A DNA stretch of 5,877 nucleotides from Nitrospinota bacterium (GCA_022567815.1 JADFGI010000203.1:1-5877), one strand, 5' to 3'. Shown: positions 1 through 5,568, counted from the first letter of the stretch. Made by a program: numbers and translations. Notes: generated by a model not told the origin, from the sequence alone.

Positions 1-42
1 CCGCGGAGGAGCGGCGTGAGCAAGCTCGCTCTCGGCGGAGGG
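1..42. repeat. Edge of a GC-rich palindromic repeat block
   Basis: This GC-rich stretch has no convincing coding frame. Positions 15-40 match 4501-4526 at about 22 of 26 bases, with shared pieces TGAGCAAG, TCGC and GCGGAGG. Positions 1-11 (CCGCGGAGGAG) are identical to 4518-4528. The shared pieces are partly in a different order, as expected for a mosaic of short units rather than one intact element. The left end of the block lies outside the window. Function is unknown; it looks like a REP or MITE-like intergenic element. Confidence 0.5.
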
Positions 43-49
43 TCATTGG

Positions 50-96
50 GGCAAAAGAAAACCCGGAGGCGAGCGTTTAGTGCTTGTCTCCGGGTT
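50..96 (-). terminator. Strong hairpin, terminator-like on the minus strand
   Basis: Positions 60-74 pair with 82-96 in a 15-bp stem containing two G-T wobbles around a 7-base loop (75-81). The outer nine pairs (AACCCGGAG with CTCCGGGTT) are perfect. Read on the minus strand, the stem is followed by TTTTCTTTTG (complement of 51-60), the layout of an intrinsic terminator. On the plus strand it is followed by GATTCC, a poor U-tract. No clear minus-strand gene lies just to its right, so it may instead end a plus-strand transcript from outside the window, or belong to the repeat block. Confidence 0.5.
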
Positions 97-150
97 GATT
101 CCGTCAATCAGCAGGCTTAGTACTTCAACTCATGCCATTTAGTGATGGCC

Positions 151-182
151 TTCTGACCGTTTCTTTCTTTATTCTGACCGTT
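151..182. promoter_or_regulatory. Direct repeat pair spaced 21 bp, operator-like
   Basis: TTCTGACCGTT occurs at 151-161 and again, identical, at 172-182, separated by a pyrimidine-rich spacer. The 21-bp spacing is two helical turns and would place both sites on the same DNA face, as for a cooperatively binding regulator. The pair lies just upstream of the small Fis-type HTH frame. No protein can be assigned, and a local duplication remains possible. Confidence 0.3.
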
Positions 183-207
183 CCAGATTGCTATCGCCAT
201 AGACGCT

Positions 208-435
208 TTGCCGCTGGTGAACTGCGTGTCGTTCTTGTCACTATTGGTCAAAGACCGCTTGAGCCCGCCCGCCTCTCACCCCATGGAAGAGCACCTGGAG
301 GCCTCGAAAAAAAAGAAAATTCTGGAATCATTGGAAAGAAACCGCTGGAACAAGTCGCGGACGGCGAAAGATCTCAATATTTCCAGGGCCACGCTATGGA
401 GGAAAATTAAGGAATACTCTATCTCCGCTTCATAA
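208..435 (+). CDS. Small Fis-type helix-turn-helix protein or NtrC C-terminal remnant
   Basis: The 75-residue frame ends in a clear Fis-type DNA-binding helix-turn-helix: KKILESLERNRWNKSRTAKD, followed by LNISRATLWRKIKEY. This is the usual last ~45 residues of NtrC-family, sigma54-dependent activators. No receiver domain and no AAA+ domain precede it; in the same frame stops occur at 118, 154 and 175. The first ~25 residues (from TTG at 208) do not resemble any domain I know, and an ATG at 283 would give a 50-residue protein that is essentially only the HTH. Neither start has a visible Shine-Dalgarno sequence. It is either a small stand-alone Fis-like regulator or the surviving 3' end of a decayed activator gene. 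The HTH call is firm; expression and start are not. Confidence 0.5.
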   Translation: MPLVNCVSFLSLLVKDRLSPPASHPMEEHLEASKKKKILESLERNRWNKSRTAKDLNISRATLWRKIKEYSISAS

Positions 436-509
436 TCATCCCCAAATAACAGGCACAAGAATTAAGCGAATTTTTTTGCCTAAAGGCTGTATTTTGACTG
501 ACTTTTGGC

Positions 510-537
510 TTGAGAATTCGTGAATAAAGGATATAAT
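510..537 (+). promoter_or_regulatory. Sigma70-type promoter for coaD
   Basis: A -35 element TTGAGA (510-515) and a perfect -10 TATAAT (532-537) are separated by 16 bases. Transcription would start near 544, giving a leader of roughly 30 nt before the coaD ATG at 573. It lies in the gap downstream of the Fis-like frame, so coaD and the overlapping aminotransferase gene probably form one unit starting here. Confidence 0.65.
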
Positions 538-572
538 TCAGCGTTTTTCCCCACAATAATAACCTTTGCACC

Positions 573-1052
573 ATGAATCGAATCGCAATTTATCCCGGAA
601 CTTTTGATCCAGTAACCAATGGCCATTTAGACATCATGTGTCGGTCGCTCAAGCTTTTCGACAAGCTGATCGTCGCGGTGTCATTGAATCCGACCAAAAG
701 CCCCATCTTTTCGCAAGAAAAGCGGGTGAAATTTATCTCAGAGGCCATCCAGGATCTGGAAAACATTGAAATTGTCCCATTTGATAGTTTGTTGACCCGA
801 TTCGCGCAATCAAACAATGCGACCATCATTATTAAAGGGCTGAGAGCGGTTTCCGATTTTGAGTTTGAACTGCAGATGGGTTTGATGAACCGTAACCTTG
901 ACGATACGATTGAGACCCTTTTTATGATTCCCAGCCAGGAATTTTCCTTCCTCAGCTCAAATCTGGTCAAGGAGGTTGCCATACATGGGGGAGATATCTC
1001 CAAGCTGGTTCCGCCAGGGGTTCTCCAGGGATTTCAAGAAATTAATCTGTGA
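573..1052 (+). CDS. coaD: Phosphopantetheine adenylyltransferase
   Basis: CoaD (PPAT) transfers AMP from ATP to 4'-phosphopantetheine, giving dephospho-CoA, the penultimate step of coenzyme A synthesis in the cytoplasm. The 159 residues equal the length of the E. coli enzyme. Family landmarks are all present: the N-terminal YPGTFDPVTNGH with T10 and the (T/H)xGH signature at residues 15-18 that binds ATP phosphates, K42 in NPTKSP, IIKGLRAVSDFEFE (residues 86-99, with R91), and SFLSSNLVKEVA (125-136). The ATG at 573 is the family start and needs no extension. No Shine-Dalgarno sequence is visible in front of it despite a strong promoter. Its stop TGA shares one base with the next gene's ATG, so translational coupling is likely. 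Nothing is missing or truncated. Confidence 0.97.
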   Translation: MNRIAIYPGTFDPVTNGHLDIMCRSLKLFDKLIVAVSLNPTKSPIFSQEKRVKFISEAIQDLENIEIVPFDSLLTRFAQSNNATIIIKGLRAVSDFEFELQMGLMNRNLDDTIETLFMIPSQEFSFLSSNLVKEVAIHGGDISKLVPPGVLQGFQEINL

Positions 1053-2245
1053 TGAAATTTTCCCACCGCATTCAAACGGTCAAAACATCCCTGACCTTGG
1101 AAATCACCGCTCTCGCTAACGAATTAAAGGCAAAGGGTGAGGATGTCATTGGTTTCGGGGCCGGGGAACCGGACTTTGACACACCTGATAATGTCAAGCA
1201 GGCGGCCATCCGCGCCATCCAGGAAAATGACACCCGTTACACCCCGGTCGGCGGCACGAATGAGCTCAAAGACGCCGTCATCCAAAAATTAAAACAGGAT
1301 AACGGCCTTAATTATCAAAGAAATCAAATCGTTGTCTCGTGCGGAGCCAAACATTCTTTTTTCAACCTGGCGCAGGTTCTTTGGGAAAAAGGAGATGAAG
1401 TCCTCGTGCCAGCCCCCTACTGGTTATCTTACCCGGAAATGATTCTTCTTGCCGGAGGAACCCCGATCATTGTCCAAACCTCCGAGCAAACCGGGTTCAA
1501 GGTCACTCCCGAGCAAATCGATGGCGCTGTCACTCCGCACACCCGGGCTATCATTATTAACAGTCCATCCAATCCGACCGGGTCGGCATATTCCAGGAAG
1601 GAACTGGAAGGTATCGCGGAATGCGCCTTGAAACACAAATTGTTGATTATTTCTGATGAAATTTATGAAAAAATCGTTTTTGATGGATTTGAACAAATCA
1701 GCATTGCCTCGCTCGGCAAGGAAGTGCAGGAAAATTGCGTGGTCATCAACGGCATGTCCAAATGCTATGCCATGACCGGCTGGCGCATCGGATATCTGGC
1801 GGCGGAACCGGAGATAGTCACGCAGGTCCTCAAACTGCAAAGCCAAAGCACCTCCAACCCCACCTCGATTGCACAGGCGGCCAGCATCGAGGCGTTGACG
1901 GGTCCGCAGGATAACGTTGTCCGCATGGTGGAAGAATTCACCAATCGACGAAATATCCTCATGGACCTTTTAACGGAAATTGAGGGGGTGAGCTGTTATC
2001 GTCCAGCAGGTTCCTTTTACACTTTTCCGGATTTTTCAGCTTTTTATGGTAAAAGCTACCACGGCGAAACAGTAAAGGGGTCTGTCGAGTTTGCCAGGTT
2101 CCTGTTACAGGAAGCCAAAGTGGCCCTGGTTCCGGGAATCGCTTTTGGAGCCGACAACAATGTCCGGCTGTCTTTCGCGACCTCCCAGGAAGTTATCAGG
2201 CAGGGTATGGGGCGGATCGCTAAAGCGGTGGCGTCTCTTCAATAA
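1052..2245 (+). CDS. aspC: Class I PLP-dependent aminotransferase, aspartate aminotransferase type
   Basis: This cytoplasmic enzyme of fold type I, aminotransferase class I subgroup 1-beta, most likely interconverts aspartate plus 2-oxoglutarate with oxaloacetate plus glutamate. Some members of this subgroup also transaminate prephenate, which cannot be settled here. The protein is 397 residues from the ATG at 1052. Visible landmarks are FGAGEPDFDTP (35-45), Y123-W124 stacking on the cofactor, N174 in SNPTG, D202 and Y205 in SDEIYE, the Schiff-base lysine K237 in GMSKCYAMTGWRIGY, and R372 in VRLSFA, which binds the substrate carboxylate. ATG 1052 overlaps the coaD TGA (TGATG). A GTG one codon upstream (1049) is possible but less likely. 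There is no strong Shine-Dalgarno sequence, which supports coupling to coaD. It is full length with no defects. The gene symbol follows common usage for the family. Confidence 0.93.
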   Translation: MKFSHRIQTVKTSLTLEITALANELKAKGEDVIGFGAGEPDFDTPDNVKQAAIRAIQENDTRYTPVGGTNELKDAVIQKLKQDNGLNYQRNQIVVSCGAKHSFFNLAQVLWEKGDEVLVPAPYWLSYPEMILLAGGTPIIVQTSEQTGFKVTPEQIDGAVTPHTRAIIINSPSNPTGSAYSRKELEGIAECALKHKLLIISDEIYEKIVFDGFEQISIASLGKEVQENCVVINGMSKCYAMTGWRIGYLAAEPEIVTQVLKLQSQSTSNPTSIAQAASIEALTGPQDNVVRMVEEFTNRRNILMDLLTEIEGVSCYRPAGSFYTFPDFSAFYGKSYHGETVKGSVEFARFLLQEAKVALVPGIAFGADNNVRLSFATSQEVIRQGMGRIAKAVASLQ

Positions 2246-2298
2246 AGCCGTGGAGTTTTCGTGATGAGAATTTCTATCCTGATAGGTTCCTGACAATT

Positions 2299-2556
2299 TC
2301 AGACGGGCGGGTTTTCCAGTTCCAGTTCCATTTCCTTTTCCAGTTCCAGGCTTTTTTTGTAGTCCCTGACTCTTTTTTCAATAGGGGTGCGGCACCTTTT
2401 CGCTTTGCAATTCCCGGTTCCGACGCCGATTTTTCTCCTCAGAGCTTCAAAAGACAAGGTACCCTGTCGAATGGCGGTCATGATGGTCCTGGCTTTCACA
2501 TTTCGGCAAATGCAAACCTTTTTAAAACCATCTATCAATTCTTTTTGGGAACTCAA
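2299..2556 (-). CDS. BFD-like [2Fe-2S]-binding domain protein
   Basis: This 85-residue protein carries four cysteines in the pattern C15-x-C17 ... C50-x4-C55, the arrangement of the BFD-like [2Fe-2S] domain (Fer2_BFD). The CxC pair opens the domain (VCICRNVKARTIMTAIRQG), followed by a helical ~32-residue spacer with the conserved IRQGTLSFEALRRKIGVGTG. The second pair, CKAKRC, resembles the CQGRxC form found with oxidoreductase-linked BFD domains rather than the CxxC of E. coli Bfd. Such domains relay electrons or bind partner oxidoreductases; the partner is not in this window. After the domain comes a Lys/Arg-rich helix and a six-unit x-Glu tail (residues 70-81) encoded by a hexamer repeat. 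The start is TTG at 2556, preceded by GGAAGG with a 9-nt spacer; an in-frame stop lies close upstream, so it cannot be much longer. It converges with aspC and diverges from lnt across a 47-bp gap. Confidence 0.82.
   Translation of the reverse strand: MSSQKELIDGFKKVCICRNVKARTIMTAIRQGTLSFEALRRKIGVGTGNCKAKRCRTPIEKRVRDYKKSLELEKEMELELENPPV
2314..2349 (-). repeat. Hexanucleotide tandem repeat encoding an (x-Glu)6 tail
   Basis: Six consecutive 6-bp units run TTCCAG, TTCCAG, TTCCAT, TTCCTT, TTCCAG, TTCCAG on the plus strand. On the coding strand they read as Leu-Glu, Leu-Glu, Lys-Glu, Met-Glu, Leu-Glu, Leu-Glu near the C-terminus of the BFD-like protein. Because the unit is six bases, gain or loss of units lengthens or shortens the tail without shifting the frame. 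Confidence 0.8.
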
Positions 2557-2565
2557 AGCAAATTA

Positions 2566-2571
2566 CCTTCC
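2566..2571 (-). promoter_or_regulatory. Shine-Dalgarno sequence deciding the TTG start of the BFD-like gene
   Basis: The minus strand reads GGAAGG here, followed by nine bases and then TTG at 2556. With the in-frame TAA just upstream of the TTG, this fixes the start as TTG. Confidence 0.6.
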
Positions 2572-2603
2572 ATATTAAATCAACAATACAATATAACTCA
2601 TAA

Positions 2604-4199
2604 TTGGAAAAAAACCCAGTGCTAACTCTAAATGGCAGACCACCCTGGATATTATCGACACTCACGGGAATCATGCTGGTTTTGATTTATCCGCGAATAG
2701 ACCTGAGTTTTCTGGCCTGGTTTTCCCTGGTTCCCCTGTTTTTTCTCATTCAAGACCAGCCCCTGGCCCGTGCCACCCTGTTCGGATTTTGGACGGGCAT
2801 GGTTTTTTATTTCTTTGGACTGCTCTGGGTCACCAACACCATCATCAATTACGGAAATGTCCCCGTCTTCGTCAGTTACCTTATTTTACTGCTTTTGGCC
2901 GCTTACCTGAGCCTTTACCTGGCTTTATTCTGTTATCTGGTCAAGAAATGGAGTCGCGGCAACCCATTGACCTTCCTCTGGCTGGCTCCTGTTATCTGGA
3001 CATCGTTGGAATATTTACGCTCCACGCATTCCTCCTATGGATTTTCCTGGCTGGGCCTTGGATACTCCCAGGCAGGGAATTTACCCGTCATTCAAGTAGC
3101 AGAAATTACAGGCGTTTATGGCATCTCCACGTTGATTGTGTTTATCAACGCCAGCCTTTATTTTTTGCTGAACGCCTGGCTGGGGCGTAACAGAAACGAT
3201 TCGACCCAAGGTTTCAGTTTAAAACCCGCAGTGCGGGTTTTGGGATTTTCCCTTGCCGTTTTGGCCTTATGGCTGGGTTATGGCAAAAGGGCCCTGGATA
3301 AATGGGAAGAGCCACCCTCCAAAGCCACCTCCTTGCGCGTGGCGTTGGCTCAGGGAAACATCCCCCAAAACCTGAAATGGAATCCTCTTTTTCAGAACCA
3401 AGTGATGGAAACCTATCGGGAGCTCAGTCTCAAGGCCATGCCTTCAAAGCCCGACCTCATCGTGTGGCCGGAAGCCGCCATTCCCTTTTACTATTCCCTC
3501 GATAAAATAAATTCCGAATTCGTAAAAAACATCGCCCGCAGTACCGGGACGCGGCTTTTAATCGGCAGTCCTTACCTTAAAGTAGAAAACAAGGTGCGGA
3601 CCTCGTACAACAGCGCCTTTCTCATAGGCGATAATGGCGAGACTTTGGGGCGGTACGACAAGATTCATCTGGTGCCCTTTGGAGAATTCGTGCCTTTTCA
3701 AGACATTTTGTGGTTCGTCAATAAAATGGTGGAAGGCATCGGAGATTTCGGCCGGGGAAAGGAAGTGGGAATATTCGATGTAAAAGGCTACAAACTGGGC
3801 ATTTCCATCTGCTATGAAATCATTTTCCCGGATCTGATCCGTCAATCGGTAGACCAGGGAGCGCAATTTCTGGTGAACATCACCAATGACGCCTGGTTTG
3901 GCAAAAGCGCCGCCTCCTACCAACACATGGACATGGCGGCTCTAAGAGCGGTGGAAAACCGGGTCCCCATCGTCCGCGCCGCCAATACAGGGATCACCGG
4001 AACCATCGACCCGACCGGAAACATCCGGCAAACAACAAAGCTGTTTGAAACGGATCTGGTCATCACCGACATTACGCCCAATCAATCGGAGAAAACTTTT
4101 TACTCCGAACACGGCGACCTGTTTAGCCAGGCATGTCTTTTTCTGCTGGGGCTATTTGCCCTCCGGCATTATTTCCATCGTAGCGCTGGATCAGCCTGA
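2604..4199 (+). CDS. lnt: Apolipoprotein N-acyltransferase
   Basis: Lnt is an inner-membrane enzyme that transfers an acyl chain from a phospholipid to the N-terminal cysteine of diacylated apolipoprotein, the last step of lipoprotein maturation in Gram-negative bacteria. The 531 residues are close to the ~510 of E. coli Lnt. The N-terminal part (about 15-230) is a run of hydrophobic membrane segments with the family block EYLRSTHSSYGFSWLGLGYS (136-155). The periplasmic nitrilase-fold domain (about 243-490) holds the catalytic triad: E290 in VWPEAA, K353 in YDKIHLVPFGEFVP, and C403 in SICYEIIFPD, followed by NDAWFGKSAASYQH and RAANTGITG. A final hydrophobic segment spans ~507-520. An in-frame TAA directly precedes TTG 2604, so the start is TTG 2604 or GTG 2619; neither has a good Shine-Dalgarno sequence. 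The last codons (HRSAGSA and stop) lie inside a repeat unit shared with 5624-5690, so the native C-terminus may have been altered. Confidence 0.95.
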   Translation: MEKNPVLTLNGRPPWILSTLTGIMLVLIYPRIDLSFLAWFSLVPLFFLIQDQPLARATLFGFWTGMVFYFFGLLWVTNTIINYGNVPVFVSYLILLLLAAYLSLYLALFCYLVKKWSRGNPLTFLWLAPVIWTSLEYLRSTHSSYGFSWLGLGYSQAGNLPVIQVAEITGVYGISTLIVFINASLYFLLNAWLGRNRNDSTQGFSLKPAVRVLGFSLAVLALWLGYGKRALDKWEEPPSKATSLRVALAQGNIPQNLKWNPLFQNQVMETYRELSLKAMPSKPDLIVWPEAAIPFYYSLDKINSEFVKNIARSTGTRLLIGSPYLKVENKVRTSYNSAFLIGDNGETLGRYDKIHLVPFGEFVPFQDILWFVNKMVEGIGDFGRGKEVGIFDVKGYKLGISICYEIIFPDLIRQSVDQGAQFLVNITNDAWFGKSAASYQHMDMAALRAVENRVPIVRAANTGITGTIDPTGNIRQTTKLFETDLVITDITPNQSEKTFYSEHGDLFSQACLFLLGLFALRHYFHRSAGSA

Positions 4200-4255
4200 G
4201 GGCTGGATCAGCGTGACGCTGGACTCAGTGTTGACTTACGATGGGTTTGTGGCGG
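4179..4255. repeat. Dispersed repeat, copy A, overlapping the lnt 3' end
   Basis: The 22 bases at 4209-4230 are identical to 5643-5664, and similarity continues to the right through CGATGGGTTT and TGGC (copy B at 5624-5690). Inside copy A, GCTGGATCAGC occurs at 4185-4195 and 4202-4212 and a variant GCTGGACTCAG at 4218-4228, a short tandem array of period 16-17 bp. Each unit carries GCTG/CAGC inverted symmetry, and CAGCGTGACGCTG (4209-4221) is a near-perfect palindrome. The lnt stop codon (4197-4199) lies within this array. Confidence 0.7.
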
Positions 4256-4440
4256 ATTGTATCTTGCTTCGTGAAACCGTCATTGCAAGCATAGCGAGGC
4301 CGTTATAATATTCCGAAGCTTTCGTGCCCGGAAGGAGTAAATCCAGAAACCCTGGATCGGCACGCCGCTTGTAGCCGCTCGCGAAGACGAGAGCGACGAT
4401 TTATAGGTTGGCTGGTGAGCGTGTGATATTCGACCTTTGC
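4256..4440. other. Gene-free mosaic of short repeats and hairpins
   Basis: This lies between the convergent lnt and lipoprotein genes and holds no believable gene. Positions 4277-4302 (CCGTCATTGCAAGC then ATAGCGAGGCCG) resemble the CGTCATTGCGAGC...GCGAGG palindromic repeats scattered through many bacterial genomes, here degenerate. A small hairpin ATCCAG-AAACC-CTGGAT sits at 4341-4357. At 4374-4396 a bulged inverted repeat (GCCGCTCG against CGAGAGCGAC) is visible. None has a U-tract typical of a terminator. Confidence 0.4.
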
Positions 4441-4447
4441 CTTCATG

Positions 4448-4477
4448 CCCCGTAGGGGTAAAGCAAGCGTTTGCCCC
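4448..4477. repeat. Overlapping alternative hairpins around GGGG
   Basis: CCCC-GTA-GGGG (4448-4458) can form a short hairpin. The same GGGG can instead pair with CCCC at 4474-4477 in a longer one: GGGGTAAA (4455-4462) with TTTGCCCC (4470-4477), eight pairs including one G-T wobble, 7-base loop. The two cannot form together. It lies just past the lipoprotein gene on the minus strand, so it could affect the 3' end of that transcript. Confidence 0.4.
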
Positions 4478-4479
4478 AC

Positions 4480-4528
4480 GTTTCCTCCCGCGTAGCGGGC
4501 ATGAGCAAGTTCGCCCTCCGCGGAGGAG
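4480..4528. repeat. Palindromic repeat block related to positions 1-42
   Basis: It contains CCCGC-GTA-GCGGG (4487-4499), then a 26-bp stretch (4501-4526) matching 15-40 at about 22 positions, and ends in the perfect 12-bp palindrome CCTCCGCGGAGG (4515-4526). With 4544-4558 and 5788-5800 it shares the form CCCGCGTNGCGGG. Confidence 0.6.
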
Positions 4529-4536
4529 TCAGCCCC

Positions 4537-5385
4537 TCATCCCCCCCGCGTTGCGGGGCCAACCTTCCGATCAATAACAAGCTCCACCTTATGGTCCCCG
4601 GCGGTGACCGTTAAAGTTCCTTCCAGGTCGTTTGGGCTGGATTTAGCGTCGCCATCCTGATCGATGCGGGCGGTAAGGGTCAACTCACCGGTAAACACCG
4701 AACCCGGCATCATGATATTTTCCTGACCAATGGTAAAAGAATAGGGAAATTTGACCGACTCGAAAAGTCTGACGGCCAGGGGCGGTCCTCTGTCGACGCC
4801 CACAAGCCGCGCAAAGAGAAATAATTTCCAATTTTCCGGTAAATTTTTCTCCATTTCCGGGTCGATGCGAAGAATTCCACTGACGGAATCCGCCCCCTTT
4901 TCAGGAATTTTGGCAGGCGGGACCATCTGATCCAAAACAATGTCCACCATCTTGTCTCCGGCTGAGGCCATCCGTGAACCCTCGATATCCCCCGGGCTGG
5001 CCTTGGCATTGCCGTCCTGATCAATGCGGGCCTTTATGCTGATGTCGCCTTCAAACTTATTTCCCTCAAGCATCACATGCAGGGGACCGATACTATAGGT
5101 GAAGGGGAAACTCACCAGGTTGTGGCGTTGCACCGCCAGAGGAGGCCCTGATTGAACTCCTTTGTAACGGGCTATAACAAACAGCTTGGCATGTTTTGGA
5201 ATGGAGTTTGCATATTCTTCAGCAACGGTGATCGTTCCTGAAATTTCTTTCAGCTTAAGGACGGGATCATTTTGCTTGATGATACTTTTTTTCAAGCTTT
5301 CGGGAATGGGATGCTCCTTTAATTTCTCCTCGCAGGCAGAGGTGAAAAGAAACGCCAGAAACAACCCAATAATAATTTTTTTCAA
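4537..5385 (-). CDS. Putative lipoprotein with two tandem CcmI/CycH C-terminal-like domains
   Basis: The 282-residue precursor starts with a signal peptide (MKKIIIGLFLAFLFTSAC), with C18 as probable lipidation site; the lipobox TSAC has Thr rather than Leu at -3, so it is slightly atypical. E19 at +2 is not the Asp that retains lipoproteins in the inner membrane of E. coli. Two homologous domains follow, ~48-154 and ~167-275. Each runs SG-x-strand, LF-x-[IF]-AR (71-73; 191-193), GPPLAV (80-85; 200-205), FP[FY]-[TS]-[YF]-[ST]-IG, then ARIDQDG[ND]AK (119-128; 239-248), a [PS]-[GN]D-[IL]-EG turn and a final strand. This matches my memory of the C-terminal periplasmic domain of cytochrome c biogenesis factor CcmI/CycH (FVFAR, GPPMPLAV, ARISKSGNA, GDLEG), which binds apocytochrome c. 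The CcmI membrane and TPR parts are absent, and no ccm genes are nearby, so the role is unknown. The start is TTG 5385 with GGAG seven bases upstream. The last residues (GPATRGG) are encoded by a repeat palindrome. Confidence 0.85.
   Translation of the reverse strand: MKKIIIGLFLAFLFTSACEEKLKEHPIPESLKKSIIKQNDPVLKLKEISGTITVAEEYANSIPKHAKLFVIARYKGVQSGPPLAVQRHNLVSFPFTYSIGPLHVMLEGNKFEGDISIKARIDQDGNAKASPGDIEGSRMASAGDKMVDIVLDQMVPPAKIPEKGADSVSGILRIDPEMEKNLPENWKLFLFARLVGVDRGPPLAVRLFESVKFPYSFTIGQENIMMPGSVFTGELTLTARIDQDGDAKSSPNDLEGTLTVTAGDHKVELVIDRKVGPATRGG
4544..4558. repeat. CCCCGC-GTT-GCGGGG palindrome inside the lipoprotein 3' end
   Basis: Perfect 6-bp arms flank a 3-base centre. It belongs to the same CCCGCGTNGCGGG family as 4487-4499 and 5788-5800 and encodes most of the terminal PATRGG of the lipoprotein, whose stop follows at 4537-4539. 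Confidence 0.7.
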
Positions 5386-5392
5386 GATTTTT

Positions 5393-5396
5393 CTCC
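5393..5396 (-). promoter_or_regulatory. Shine-Dalgarno sequence deciding the TTG start of the lipoprotein gene
   Basis: The minus strand reads GGAG, then seven bases, then TTG at 5385 followed by the typical Lys-Lys of a signal peptide. This supports TTG as the start. Confidence 0.65.
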
Positions 5397-5440
5397 AAGT
5401 GGCAAACTAAATGACCAGCAAGTGGGATTAATTTTGACCA

Positions 5441-5469
5441 ATGATACCCCAACCAATTTTAAAAACCAA
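5441..5469 (-). promoter_or_regulatory. Candidate promoter of the lipoprotein gene
   Basis: On the minus strand, TTGGTT (5464-5469) and TATCAT (5441-5446) are separated by 17 bases, a fair sigma70-type match, about 55 bp upstream of the TTG start. Just upstream of the -35 lies an imperfect palindrome, CTGATAAAATTTTTCAG (5475-5491), in a position where an activator or repressor could bind. Both are inferred from pattern only. Confidence 0.4.
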
Positions 5470-5568
5470 TCCAGCTGATAAAATTTTTCAGGGAAACTAT
5501 TTTGAAAGCCTAACTCCTAATCCTCCACCAAAGGTTGAGTTGGAATCTCGAAAAATTCTCTGAAAAAA

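Noticed and set aside
132..410. 92-residue plus-strand frame overlapping the Fis-type HTH
   Set aside because: It has no recognisable domain and is out of frame with the clear helix-turn-helix, which covers the same bases.
478..487. GCC-TAAA-GGC hairpin downstream of the Fis-like frame as a terminator
   Set aside because: The stem has only three pairs, and the T-run lies before it rather than after it on the plus strand.
590..1003. 137-residue minus-strand frame opposite coaD
   Set aside because: It is antisense to a fully conserved enzyme and has no family resemblance; a shadow of coaD codon usage.
1424..1846. 140-residue minus-strand frame opposite the aminotransferase
   Set aside because: It runs antisense to catalytic motifs of a complete gene and has no domain of its own.
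2274..2285. CTAT-CCTG-ATAG hairpin between the convergent aminotransferase and BFD-like genes as a terminator
   Set aside because: It has four AT-rich pairs and no U-tract on either strand.
3558..3926. 122-residue minus-strand frame opposite lnt
   Set aside because: It is antisense to the nitrilase-domain catalytic region and shows no independent signal.
4045..4308. 87-residue frame across the lnt 3' end and repeat copy A
   Set aside because: It overlaps lnt out of frame, and its second half is translated repeat sequence.
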